Source: Pleurodeles waltl (taxonomy: Eukaryota; Chordata; Amphibia; Caudata; Salamandridae). Taken from it: a DNA stretch of 64,000 nt. Each line of letters starts with the position of its first letter. Position 1 is the first letter of the stretch. The DNA is taken from contig NC_090448.1 in NCBI RefSeq assembly GCF_031143425.1, positions 333,882,177-333,946,176 on the forward strand. The letters are read 5' to 3'. The position numbers and the translations under genes were made by a program. The notes beneath the pieces are model-generated. The model saw only the letters and a program-made list of their open reading frames with translations. It was not told the origin of the DNA and did not search any database. Of this stretch, positions 36,765 to 47,714 are shown one piece after another.

Positions 36765-38180
36765 CATCTGCCCTGTCATGAAAGAGTTTGAGGTGGTTCA
36801 CATGGATCACCCTTTTGGGGGTCCTGCTAGTGCCTAGGTCTACCAGGTAGGTGACCTGACTCTTTCTCTCTAGCACTGGGTAAGGGCCACTCCTTCTGTC
36901 CTGAAGTGCCCTGGGAGCCACAGGCTCCAGAACCCAGACTTTCTGCCCTGGCTGAAACTCAACCATAGCAGCCTTTTGGTCATACCACATCTTCTGGAGT
37001 TGTTGGCCGGCCTCAAGGTTTTTACTTGCCTTTTCCATGTACTCTGCCATCCTGGAACGTAGGCCTAGTACATAGTCCACTATATCTTGCTTAGGCCCAT
37101 GGAGAGCTCTCTCCTAGCCTTCTTTAACAAGAGCTAGTGGTCCCCTTACAGGCTGGCCAAACAGAAGTTCAAAGGGGGAAAACCCTACTCCCTTCTGAGG
37201 CACCTCTCTGCAGGCGAAAAGCAGACATGGCAAGAGGACATCCCATCTCCTTTTGAGCTTTTCAGGGAGCCCCATGATCATGCCCTTCAATGTCTTGTTG
37301 AATCTTTTCACAAGACCATTGGTTTGTGGATGGTATGGTGTGGTGAATTTGTAAGTCACATGTGTTTCATGTATGCTGACATGAAGTTGGTACCTCTGTC
37401 AGACACCACCTCCTTAGGAAATCCCACTCTGGTAAAGATACCAATGAGTGCTTTGGCTACTGCAGGGGCAGTAGTGGACCTAAGGGGAATTGCTTCAGGG
37501 TACCTAGTAGCATGATCCACTACTACTAGGATATACTGATTCCCTGAGGCTGTGGGAGGTTGAAGTGGACCCACTATGTCCACTCCCACTCTTTCAAAGG
37601 GGACTCCCACCACTGGAAGTGGAATGAGGGGGGCCTTTGGATGGCCACCTGTCTTACCACTGGCTTGACAGGAGGCACAAAACTCCTTTACTTTCTGGGA
37701 CATGTTGGGCCAATAGAAATGGTTGACTAACCTCTTCCAAGTCTTGGTTTGTCCCAAATGACCAGCAAGTGGAATATCATGGGCTAAGGTGAGGATGAAC
37801 TCTCTAAACTCTTGAGGCACTACCACTCTCCTAGTGGCACCAGGTTTGGGATCTCTTGCCTCAGTGTAAAGTAGTCCATCTTCCCAATAGACCCTATGTG
37901 TTCCACTGATTTTTCCTTTGGTCTCTTCAGCAGCTTGCTGCCTAAGACCTTCAAGAGAGGGACAGGTTTCCTGCCCCTTACACAGCTGTTCCCTTGTGGG
38001 TCCCCCTGGGCCTAAGAGTTCAACCTGATAAAGTCCTAACTCCATGGGCTCAGTTCCCTCAGAGGGCCGAACTTCTTCCTGGGAAGAGAGGTTCTTTTTC
38101 TTTTGCTGTGTTGAAGTTGGTTCCCCAGTCTTCTTTCCTTTTCTCTTGGAGAGTTGGGCCATTATTCCAGGCTCCAACAC
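36765..38180 (-). pseudogene. Gmr1-like integrase, broken
   Basis: It lies upstream of RT. In the frame 38180-37356 the zinc-binding HHCC module is H134-H141-C168-C171 ('AHDIPLAGH', 'EFCASC'). The first catalytic Asp is D201 ('VDIVGP') and the second D261 ('SDRGTNF'). The frame then ends at 37356. The downstream frame carries 'TTPYHPQTNGLVKRFNK', where the third catalytic residue, normally Glu before RFN, is Lys. The distance from D261 is about 30 rather than 35 residues, which suggests a deletion of about 14 bases at the frameshift. The C-terminal GPY-type module ('GPYPVLERK', 'VIHVNHLKLF') is in the RT frame after one in-frame TAG. The integrase is therefore triply damaged. Confidence 0.9.
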
Positions 38181-38201
38181 CTATTTTTCACCCAGAGCCT
38201 T

Positions 38202-38669
38202 TCACTGTGCCCTTGTCTTGACACACACCAGCTCAGGGATACCCAGCATGGCTGCATGGGTTTTGAGTTCTACCTCAGCCCATGCTGAGGACTCCAGGTC
38301 ATTTCCAAGCAAACAGTCTACTGGGATATTGGAGGAGACTACCACCTGTTTCAGGCCAGTGACCCCTCCCCATTCTAAAGTTACCATAGCCATGGGATGT
38401 ACTTTAGTCTGATTGTCAGCGTTGGTGACTGGATAAGTTTGTCCAGTCAGGTATTTTCCTGGGGAAACCAGTTTGTCTGTCACCATTGTGACACTGGCAC
38501 CTGTATCCCTCAGGGCTTCTACACTAGTCCCATTAATTAAGAGTTGCTGCATGTATTTTTGCATATTAGGGGTCCAGGCAGCCAGTGTGGCTAAGTCCAC
38601 CCCACCCTCAGAAACTAATGTAGCTTCAGTGTGAACCCTGATTTGCTCTGGGCACACTGTTGATCCCAC
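38202..38669 (-). pseudogene. Gmr1-like retropepsin-type protease
   Basis: The active-site motif 'LRDTGASVTMV' (DTGAS at residues 55-59 of this frame) is followed by 'LLGNDLESS', the usual second landmark of retroelement aspartic proteases. It would cleave the Gag-Pol polyprotein. It shares its reading frame with the integrase, but a TGA (38202) and a TAG shortly after separate the two. Confidence 0.88.
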
Positions 38670-38689
38670 CTGGAGACTGGCTATTCCAG

Positions 38690-39974
38690 TGTTAACTGGA
38701 GTAGTAGTAGAAGTGGAACCTTTCTTGGGACAGGCCTTGTCTCCAGTTTGGTGTCCCTGCTGATTACAGCTACGACACCAGGCCTTTTTGGGATCAAAGT
38801 GTTTACCCTTGTACCCAAAATTGGATTGTGAAGAGGCTTTGGACCCTCCCTCCTGAGCAGGTTTTTGGGGCCCTGTTGAAGACTCTTTACTTTTTCCCTT
38901 GGATGTCTCAACACTGTTCCCCTCGGGACTCTTTGTGACCCCTTTCTTTTGGTCACCCCCCTGTGGAAGTCTTGGTCACCCTAGTCTTGACCCAATGGTC
39001 TGCCTTCTTTCCCAATTCTTGGGGAGAAATTGGACCTAGGTCTACCAGATGCTGATGCTGTTTATCATTGAAACAATTACTCAAAAGGTGTTCTTTCTTA
39101 AACAGATTGTACAGCCCATCATAATCATTTACACCACTGCCATTAATCCAACTTCCAGTGTTTTGACTGAGAAGTCAACAAAATCAACCCAGGTCTGACT
39201 CGAGGATTTTTGAGCCCCCCTGAACCTAATCCTGTACTCCTCAGTTGAGAATCCAAAGCCCTCAATCAGGGTAGCCTTCATGAGATCATAGGATTCTGCA
39301 TCTTTTCCAGAGTGTGTGAGGAGTCTATCCCTACAGTTTCCAGTGAACATTTCCCAAAGGAGAGCACCCCAGTGAGATGTGTTTACTTTTCTGGTTGCAC
39401 AAGCCCTCTCAAAAGCTGTGAACCATTTGGTGATGTCATCACCATCTTCATATTTTGTTACAATCCCTTTGGGGATTTTTACCATGTCAGTAGTATCTCT
39501 GACCCTATTTAAGTTGCTGCCACCATTGATGGGAGCTAAGCCCATCTCCTGTCTTGCCCTTTCTATGGCTAGGAGCTGTCACTCCAAAGCCAATCTTTTG
39601 GCCATCCTGGCTAACTGGAGGTCATCTTCATTGAGACTGCCCTCAGTGCTTCCAGAGCTGTTGGACTCTCCTATGAGAGAAGCAACATCTCTGACTATCA
39701 CTTGTGGAGTCAGGGTTGGAGGAACCCTGTTCTCCCTAACTAGGAGTGGAGGTGGGACATTTTCCTCCCCATCACTAGCTTCCACCTCTGTAAGGGTATC
39801 TTCAGAGGGGTTATCTCTAGCAAACTCTGCCAAGAGCTCCTGGAGCTGTAGTTTGGTAGGGTTTGAACCAGTTTTTAGTTTCTTGATTCTGCAGAGAGTC
39901 CTTCACTCTGACATCCTAAGATGCAGGTAAGGTGTGAGGTTGAGCTCCACCACTCTCTCTTCTGCAGCAGACAT
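38690..39974 (-). pseudogene. Gmr1-like gag, broken
   Basis: The start is ATG at 39974 ('MSAAEERVVELNLTPYLHL'), in frame with the later gag segments 39833-39579 and 39545-39129. It is broken by in-frame TGA codons near 39905 and 39581. A capsid-like part reads 'YEDGDDITKWFTAFERAC' and 'GFGFSTEEYRIRFR'. After a frameshift near 39165 come 'NDYDGLYNLFKKEHLLSNC' and, further on in yet another frame, a zinc-knuckle-like 'CRSCNQQGH..C' (about 38785-38735). Its last spacing is 6 rather than the usual 4 residues. The product would form the particle and bind RNA. Confidence 0.82.
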
Positions 39975-40221
39975 TATTTCTCTAAAAGTTGGGAAACTTT
40001 TTAAGAATCTAAAACTATCTCTAGAACTTAATCCAAACTTTTACAAAACTTTTAAACTCTAAAAGAAATGCTAACAGGGACTAACACAAGGCCCTAGCAG
40101 GACTTTTACAAATTTAGAAAAATAGCTCAAATTTCAAAAACCAGTTTCTAATGGCAATTTTTGGAATTTAGTTGTGTGATCAGGTATTGGCTGACTAGTC
40201 CAGCAAATGCAAAGTCTTGTA

Positions 40222-40240
40222 CCCCACCGCTGATCCACCA
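40222..40240 (-). other. Candidate primer-binding site
   Basis: On the minus strand, one base inside the 5' LTR, the sequence starts TGGTGGATCAGC. This fits a site complementary to a tRNA 3' end with CCA, but I could not match it to a specific tRNA. Confidence 0.4.
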
Positions 40241-40241
40241 A

Positions 40242-42899
40242 AGTAGGAAGTTGGCTCTGTATATACTATTTCAAAGTAAGAAATAGTGTGCACAAAGTCC
40301 AAGAGTTTCCCGTAGAGGTAAGATAGTGGATAGAGATAATTCTAATGCTCTATTTTGTGGTAGTGTGGTCGAGCAGTATACTTATCAGAGGGTAGTGTTA
40401 AGCATTTGTTGTACACACACAGGCAATAAATGAGGAACACACACTCAAAAGACAATTCCATGCCAATAGGTTTTTATATAGAAAAATATATTTTCTTAGT
40501 TTATTTTATGAACCACAGGTTCAAGATTACAAACAATAATTTAAATGCAAGGTATTTCACTCAGGTATCTTCGGAACTTTGAATTATCACAATAGCATGT
40601 ACAGTTTTGGCAAAAATGGCAATAAGCTATTTTAAAAGTGGACACAGTGCAAAAATCAACAGTTCCTGAGGGAGATAAGTAAATGTTAAGTTCACAGGTA
40701 AGTAAAACACTTACAGGGTTCAAATTTGGGTCCAAGGTAGCCCACCGTTGGGGGTTCAAGGCAACCCCAAAGTTACCACACCAGCAGCTCAGGGCCGGTC
40801 AGGTGCAGAGGTCAAAGTGGTGCCCAAAACACATAGGCTTCAATGGAAATAGGGGTGCCCCGGTTCCAGTCTGCCAGCAGGTAAGTACCCACGACTTCGG
40901 AGGGCAGACCAGGGGGGTTTTGTAGGGCACTGGGGGGGGACACAAGCAGGCACAGAAAGTACACCCTCAGCGGCACAGGGGCGGCCGGGTGCAGAGTGCA
41001 AACAGGCGTCGGGTTTTCAAAAGGAATCAATGGGGAGACCCGGGGGGTCTCCTCAACGATGCAGGCAGGCACGGGGGCTCCTCGGGGTAGCCACCACCTG
41101 GGCTAGGCAGAGGGTCGCCTGGGGGTCGCTCCTGCACTGGAGTTTGGTTCCTTCAGGTCCTGGGGGCTGCGGTTGCAGTGTGGTTTCCAGGTGTCGGGTT
41201 CCTTGAAGCAGCAGTCGCGGTCAGGGGGAGCCTCTGGATTTACTCTGCAGGCGTCGCTGTGGGGGCTCAGGGGGGTCAACTCTGGCTACTCACGGGCTCG
41301 CAGTCGCCGGGGAGTCCTCCCTGTAGTGTCAGTTTTCCGCAGGTCGAGTCGGGGGCGTCGGGTGCAGAGTGGAAAGTCTCATGCTTCCGCCGGGAAACGT
41401 GTGGTCTTTAAAAGTTGCTTCTTTGTTGCAAAAGCTGTAGTTTCTTGAACAGGGCTGCTGTTCTCTGGAGCTTCTTGGTCCTTTAGATGCAGGGTAGTCC
41501 TCTGAGGCTTCAGAGGTCGCTGGACCCTGTTGGATGCGTTGCTGTTGCAGTTTTCTTTGAAGTAGGGAGAGAGGCGGGTGGGGCTGGGGCCAAATCAGTT
41601 GTCGTCTCTGTCTTCACTGCAAGGCTTCAGGTCAGCAGTCCTTCTTCTTCTTTATGTTGCAGGAATCTATCTTCCTCGGTTCTGGGAGCCCCTAAATACT
41701 CAATTTAGGGGTGTGTTTAGGTCTGGGAGGGCAGTAGCCAATGGCTAGTGGCCCGGAGGGTGGCTACACCCTCTTTGTGCCTCCTCCCTGTGGGGAGGGG
41801 GGGGCACATCCCTAATCCTATTGGGGGAATCCTCCATCTGCAAGATGGAGGATTTCTAAAAGTCAGAGTCACCTCAGCTCAGGACACCTTAGGGGTTGTC
41901 CTGACTGGGCAGTGACTCCTCCTTGTTTTTCTCATTATCTCCTCCAGCCTTTGCTGCCAAAAGTGGGGGCGGGCATCTCCACTAGCTGGGATGCCCTGTG
42001 GCGCTATAACAAAAGGGGTGAGCCTTTGAGGCTCACCGCCAGGTGTTACAGTTCCTGCAGGGGGAGGTAAGAAGCACCTCCACCCAGTACAGGCTTTGTT
42101 CCTGGCCACAGAGTGACAAAGGCACTCTCCCGATGTGGCCAGCAACATGTCTGGTGTGTGGCAGGCTGGCAAAAACTAGTCAGCCGACACTGGTAGTCGG
42201 TATGTTTTCCGGGGGCATCTCTAAGATGCCCTTTGGGTGTATTTCACAATAAAATGTACACTGGCATCAGTGTGCATTTATTGTGCTGAGAAGTTTGATA
42301 CCAAACTTCCCAGTTTTCAGTGTAGCCATTATGGTGCTGTGGAGTTTGTGTTTGACAGACTCCCAGACCATATACACTTATGGCTACACTGCACTTACAA
42401 TGTCTAAGGTTTTGCTTAGACACTGTAGGGGCATAGTGCTCATGCAGCTATGCCCTCACCTGTGGTATAGTGCACCTTGCCTTAGGGCTGTAAGGCCTGC
42501 TAGAGGGGTGACTTATCTATGCCATAGGCAGTGTGAGGTTGGCATGGCTCTCTGAGGGTGGTGCCATGTCGACTTAGTCATTTTCTCCCCACCAGCACAC
42601 ACAAGCTGGCAAGCAGTGTGTATGTGCTGAGTGAGGGGTTCCCAGGGTGGCATAAGACATGCTGCAGCTCTTAAACACCTTCCCTGACATCAGGGCCCTT
42701 GGTACCAGGGGTACCAGTTACAAGGGACTTACCTGGATGCCAGGGTTGTGACAATTGTGGAGACAAAGGTACAGTTTAGGGAAAGAACACTGGTGCTGGG
42801 GCCTGGTTAGCAGGCCTCAGCACACTTTCAAATCATAACTTGGCATCAGCAAAGGCAAAAAGTCAGGGGGTAACCATGCCAAGGAGGCATTTCCTTACA
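40242..42899 (-). mobile_element. 5' LTR of the Gmr1-like element
   Basis: Colinear with 32517-35184. The inner terminal base differs from the other LTR (AGTAGG versus TGTAGG read on the plus strand), and scattered substitutions separate the two copies. The outer edge is followed by the target duplication CACAC. Confidence 0.92.
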
Positions 42900-42904
42900 C
42901 ACAC

Positions 42905-43095
42905 CATGCAGCCTCAGTTTGGACTCAGCCGTATGCAAATCAGTTTTAACCCTGCTCCAATAGGAACTGTCCAGCATTAACTGCTTAGCCAGGTTCTCCC
43001 TATTAAACAAAACACAAGCAACCTAGGAGTGGTTACGCCCTGCATAGGGCTCATCAGCAAGGTGTAGCTTGTTTCCAGTGCAAGTGTGCATGCAA
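42905..43095 (-). repeat. Satellite-2-like monomer 3, remainder
   Basis: It continues the monomer cut at 32516 and carries 'CAGTTTGGACTCAGCC', the octamer ATGCAAAT (42936) and a decayed hammerhead on the minus strand. Confidence 0.75.
43022..43062 (-). ncRNA. Degenerate hammerhead ribozyme
   Basis: The minus strand has CTGATGA (43057-43051). Stem II is GCCCT (43050-43046) with AGGGC (43041-43037) around a 4-base loop. GTAA follows where GAAA is required, and CTC where the cleavage triplet is GTC in the copy at 45 kb. The stem I partners CCTTG and CTAGG keep 4 of 5 pairs. Stem II differs from the 45-kb copy yet still pairs. Loss of GAAA predicts no activity. Confidence 0.55.
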
Positions 43096-43104
43096 CCCTG
43101 ATGG

Positions 43105-43225
43105 GACTCTTCCCAGGGATGCAGGAATCAAGACTGTTTTGCAAATGGCTGGGTCAAACTGAGGTTATGTAATTACCTGTGGCTGAGATTAAATTCCTTC
43201 CATCACATTTTGTATGCTTCAGTAT
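43105..43225 (+). repeat. Satellite-2-like partial monomer, inverted
   Basis: It reads as the reverse complement of the monomer ('GCTGGGTCAAACTGAGG', then 'TGTGGCTGAGATTAAATTCC'). This gives a head-to-head junction with monomer 3 near 43100. The hammerhead segment is missing. Confidence 0.65.
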
Positions 43226-43229
43226 TTCT

Positions 43230-44310
43230 AATGGTACTACACTGACCCTTCCCAGGAGGAAACAGACTCTTATATAGTGAGCGCCTACATTTTTATGTTT
43301 CTGTTTCAAGAATTTACTGAGCGCAGTGAGCTTCCTCTCACCCCCCAGCGCAAAGGCCACTCATTGTCGCCCTAATTAATGTATTGTTATTCATTTCGAT
43401 TAGTAGCCCATGAACGGAGTGAGACAAACATTTAAATATACATTTAGATATAAAATCTCTTCCCAGTTTCGAAGGAGCACAGTTTGTATCTTACCTTCGC
43501 CAGATTAAGTATTTGTGATTGCAAGCAGGAAAGAAACTGTTTATTCATTGAACAGAGCCTGTGTTTCGCAAAACCTCATTGCCGAGATTAGTAAACTCAA
43601 AATGTTCCAATCAGTGCCACAGCTTTATTTGTAGCCTGTTAGTGGGACAGTAAGGGTGTAATGCAAGGCGGGCTGGCATGAATAGTCTGACTAGGTTGCT
43701 GGGCCGAACAGTTAGAAAATCTTGTTTGGGTTTATAATTTAATATTTCTTTAAAACACAGTTTTATTGAGGCTTCGTATATTTTCCGGTTGACATTGTAC
43801 CTTAGCTTTTTAACCCACTTTTTCCTTAATTTTCTTTGGGATCTCGACCTTTTCTATTCTTCAGCTTCTGTTTTTAACACTAATTACTACAGGACTGTGA
43901 CTAGAGGTACCTCTTGTGATTATAATTAGCCCGAGAAATATGCCAGTAAGTGTCGGACGGTTCTAGGACTTCTCACTTCGAGGCAGAAACCCGCACATGC
44001 TATGTGACATGTTGTCCCAGGGTAAAATCGCTTTCTAAAGGCTTCTTTCTGTGGCGAGTTTCCGATGCCCACATCAGCGTGTACTTTTATTATTATGACA
44101 GATGCAGAGAAGTAATTATGTGGCTAGTAGCAGTTGCCAACTCCAACAGCTTTTTAAACAATCTCTACTAGCGGTAATGAAATATTGAAATAATGAAATA
44201 TTTTAGCTACACCCTACCTTGAGCTCACAAGTACCTGATTTTCCAGCTCATCGTACAGAGCTATCTAACGCACACAATTAATGTGCTGTCCAAGATCCAT
44301 TGTTTCTCTT
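43230..44310. other. Unassigned DNA
   Basis: No gene or repeat is recognised. Confidence 0.45.
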
Positions 44311-44312
44311 GC

Positions 44313-44497
44313 CTGGAGGCATGCTTCTGGTGCACAAACCGACAGGGGGAGTGTGGCAACAAGGAGTGGGGGGCATATGTGTAAGCAAGAACAGGGGGGG
44401 GTGAGAGTACACTATACAAAACAGCAAAAAGTAATTTAAAAGAAAACAATAATAAACTGGGTGCTACAGTGCTGCTAATGTGTCGTGGCCAGTCACT
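44313..44497. repeat. Direct duplicate, copy 1
   Basis: It shares 'CTGGAGGCATGCTT', 'TGTGTAAGC' and 'AATAAACTG..GCTACAGTGCT' with 45307-45488. Homology ends with '(G/A)GTCAC'. The offset at the first landmark is 994 bases, with small gaps. The family is not identified. Confidence 0.75.
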
Positions 44498-44867
44498 TTG
44501 TGTGGCTTACAAGATTGACCTAACACAGAAAATTCTGCTGACGAGAGGCAAAGGGCTAATCAGTGCAAACAATGCGGCAACCACGTTGTACACATTGTCC
44601 CAACCTCTGGATGCCAAGCCCTTTACCAGCAAGCCATGCATGTCATTAGCGCCGCTGTGAGATTCCGTTATCGGCCTGGGACCGACGAATGGCAACCAGC
44701 CCCATCAAGACGTGAACCTTTGAGCTTCAGGTTGTGCAGCCTGCATGGCTGCTACATCTGCAAACAGAGCTATTTATCTAGCCTCCAGATATTGCAGTCA
44801 GTCTAATGAGAGCCACTGACTGTAGTGTTAATTGCTCACACACCAAGTGCACGTCTTCTGGCTGCTG

Positions 44868-45153
44868 TGTCCAAAACATCGAAAAGAACAAGTGATTCCA
44901 GTTTGGACCCAGAAATATGCAAATCAGTCTTGACCCTGTTCCCCATGGGAACAGTCCAGCTCAAACTGCCAAGCCAGGTCCTCCCTGGACTGGAAGCAAG
45001 CATCCTAGGACCAGTTTCAGGGTATCACCCTTCATCAGCCAGGCTAGCCTGACTTCACTGGCATGGCGAGCACAGGACCCACGTCTGGGTATACCCTTCC
45101 CACTTGGGGCAACAAATGCAAAAAGGACAAGTGATGGACGGAATGCTGAACAA
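44868..45153 (-). repeat. Satellite-2-like monomer 4
   Basis: It contains 'CAGTTTGGACCCAG' (44898), the octamer ATGCAAAT (44917), the hammerhead, 'GACCCACGTCTGGG' and the start of a next unit ('GTGATGGACGGAATGC'). It lies about 1.8 kb from monomer 3. Confidence 0.8.
45004..45043 (-). ncRNA. Hammerhead ribozyme, newt satellite 2 type
   Basis: All conserved parts are present on the minus strand. Stem I is CCTGG (45043-45039) with CTAGG (45008-45004), five pairs with one G-T wobble. The core box CTGATGA is at 45038-45032. Stem II is AGGGT (45031-45027) with ACCCT (45023-45019), loop GAT. GAAA is at 45018-45015. Stem III has only two pairs (A45015-T45010, C45014-G45011) closed by a two-base loop. 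The cleavage triplet is GTC (45011-45009), with the predicted cut after 45009. A two-pair stem III with a tiny loop is a known peculiarity of the newt satellite 2 ribozyme. Activity in cis may need dimeric transcripts. Confidence 0.85.
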
Positions 45154-45306
45154 TTCTATATCCAGAACATCAACACATTAAGAGTCTAAAGCAGGGAGTG
45201 TTCTCCCTTGATAATCACTGCTTTCGAAAATGAAATACTTATAATTAAATAAATAAACATTTAGAGTCTTGCAAGCTGTGAGTTACTAACGCATCGTTGT
45301 GCGGTG

Positions 45307-45488
45307 CTGGAGGCATGCTTGTGGCACACGAACTGATGGTGGGAGGGTTGCAACGATGAGGGGAGGAGGGTTGGATGTATGTGTAAGCTAGAACAGGGGA
45401 GTGAGAGTACGATATACAAAAATGCAGCGATTAAACTAAATAATAAACTGCGCTACAGTGCTCCTAAAGTGTGGCAGGATGGTCACTC
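45307..45488. repeat. Direct duplicate, copy 2
   Basis: Second copy of the sequence at 44313-44497. Divergence is visible throughout, so the duplication is old or the two are separate insertions of one element. Confidence 0.75.
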
Positions 45489-45494
45489 ATTTAC

Positions 45495-47390
45495 AAAAAA
45501 AATGAAATAAAGTAGTCTTAAATCAGAAGCTAAAAGTGTCTGCTGTGTAGCTTTACAGTACTTGACCGGTGATCGCTAATCACCGAATGAGGCATGATGT
45601 ATGCATGCCCTTGTCAAATGGTGATAACGAAAAATGGAGCGCAGTGGTGCCAACAAATGCCAAGCCTAGGGGCAGGCTAAAGCCACTAATTGAGACTCAG
45701 CATGTCTTGGTTTGAGACAGCGCATGCACGCCATCTAGAGCTGAGACCTAAAAAGGACAATGTTCCCTTCAAAAAGAACTAGCTGGAAAATAGGCGCAGA
45801 GTGATACGTAAGAAAGTGAAAGGAGAGATCCCAGACCCCGAGAACTCCAGGTGCAGTTACTATATGACTTAGGGGCTATAATTGAGGCCAGAAGCCTCTC
45901 CAAGCTGACAATGTGAAGGATGTCTTCGGTAAACAAACCCAGTCTTTTTCCTAAGATATTTTTTTGTTACTTTAATTTGGGTCTTCTCTCTCCATATTGG
46001 GGGTTGAGAATGACACAAGCAGGGCATGTGCTTAATTCCTATGATTCCCTATAGTGTCTACACTTTGCTGTAGTAGCCAAGAAAAACCTGGCTTGAAAAT
46101 GTCTTCCACAAAAGATATCAAATGATACTTCGGGAGGTGGAAAAAAATATTGGATTTTTTGTAAAAATTTTATTAAATACTTCCCTCATATTGCCAGCAT
46201 GGAGATGCTTTTGGCCTCAATGACAGCCCCCTTCTGCACCTATTTTCTAGCTAGTTCGTTTTAAAGGGGACGTTGGCCTTTTTTGGGTTCTACTGTTAAT
46301 TCTGAGCAGAACAAAAGATTTTCAGCTTGGAAATCACATCTACTACATACTCTTATTAGTAGGATATAGACACCCTTTTGTGCGTCTTGTGTTGCTGACT
46401 TTTTTCGGATAAAGGCATGATAAAATGCTCTGTATGTCTGGCAATACGTCAGCCTTTTGCAAAAGCTATCCCAGTGGACATGTCTACATTGAAAGGTCAG
46501 TATGTTACTTCTGAGTGTGCCTTATATTAAATTCCAAAATAGATAATTAAGTTTCCCAGGTATTGTCGTGTAACCTGTTATAGCATATTTCGTTCCTGAA
46601 AGACCAGAGCACACTGAAAATAATGCTTTTAACCCATACACCGTCTTCTAACCGTGTTGGCTCTGTTAGATGGTCCCACTGAACACTACTCCAGGGGACG
46701 TCCACCATAGTGCGCCCGTGGAATGTTATTTTTTTTATAAATTCATTTTTGAGAGTCAGATGCTCAGGAATAAGCTCCTATCTGCCACTGCCTGTGCCTT
46801 GATAGTGCTCTAATCAAAGTGATGTGACAGGCGCAGGTGCATTCTGTGCCCTTTGCACTGTTGTGTTTGCTGTGGCCGCTTCGTCCATGCTCTAACAGCT
46901 TTTGGTGGTTTGCAGTGGTTTTAGCTCAGCATTAGACCACAAGCCTGAGCTTCCTGTTCATTTGTTTATGCATTATTTACTGCATCATTTCTTAGCGTCA
47001 GCTGTCCTGGTCCCAGCTGTGTTTGTTCTGTATTCCTATCTGCCCTTTGGTATCTCGACCGTAATGGATGGTTAGTGTGATTAATCAAAGGCTTGTAAGC
47101 CCCCAAAAAAGGAAAGCTGTATTACAATCCGTTACAGAATCGAAAGGTCTCGATTTTCTTTTTTTCCCCTTTTGTTTTAGTCAAAAGCCTGTGTTCAGCA
47201 TAGCGATATGTATTGTGTATCGTTCTGTGATATCCTGTGTGGAAGGAGGAGTAATCCAATTGCTTTGAGCGTGATATTTGCTAAGAGGCCTCTCCATTTA
47301 GCCACAACTTTGCAGTCTGATTTTAATTATTTGTGCCAGGAAGCCATAAAGTGTTTGCTGGTGTTTGTTTTTTTTTCTCCATAATTTAAC
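45495..47390. other. Unassigned DNA
   Basis: No gene, RNA or mobile element recognised. Open frames are short and without motifs. Confidence 0.45.
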
Positions 47391-47714
47391 CCTTTTCTGA
47401 TGGATACTTCTAACAGCATATTCATCGCCTTTAGAATATCCCCAGGCGCTAGACTGGATCTGAAAATTGCCTCGCTAGTGCTCCTGTGCACTGCTAAGTG
47501 GCAACATGCAGTCCTGTGTTGACTTTGTTATACCCCAGTAGTGGCAGAGTGGAGCTGCATATAAGTGCCACCCCTCTGCGCCAAAGCCAGTTTATTTATT
47601 TCTGCATCTTCAATCGCAAATCTGGAGCGCTGCTTACTTTTTCTCCAGTTTTACACAATGGGATTCAGTTTACAGTGAATGGTGGTCACCTAAAACTACA
47701 GAGTCCAAACCATG

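Larger units (their letters stand above)
32517..42899 (-). mobile_element. Complete Gmr1-like Ty3/gypsy LTR retrotransposon (10.4 kb)
   Basis: Two 2.66-kb LTRs bound an internal region with, on the minus strand, gag, protease, integrase, RT and RNase H in that order. Integrase ahead of RT is the reverse of ordinary Ty3/gypsy elements and is the defining trait of the Gmr1 group, first described in fish. The flanking bases CACAC (32512-32516 and 42900-42904) form a perfect 5-base target duplication. The insertion cuts a satellite-2-like monomer. By eye one ~160-base LTR stretch (33063 against 40787) differs at about eight positions, so the insertion is not recent. The coding regions carry several stops and frameshifts. 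Confidence 0.92.

Noticed and set aside
39379..39930. 183-codon plus-strand frame
   Set aside because: Antisense to the gag of the Gmr1-like element.
32517..42899. An env-like gene in the Gmr1-like element
   Set aside because: RNase H is followed almost directly by the polypurine tract and LTR; there is no room for an envelope gene.
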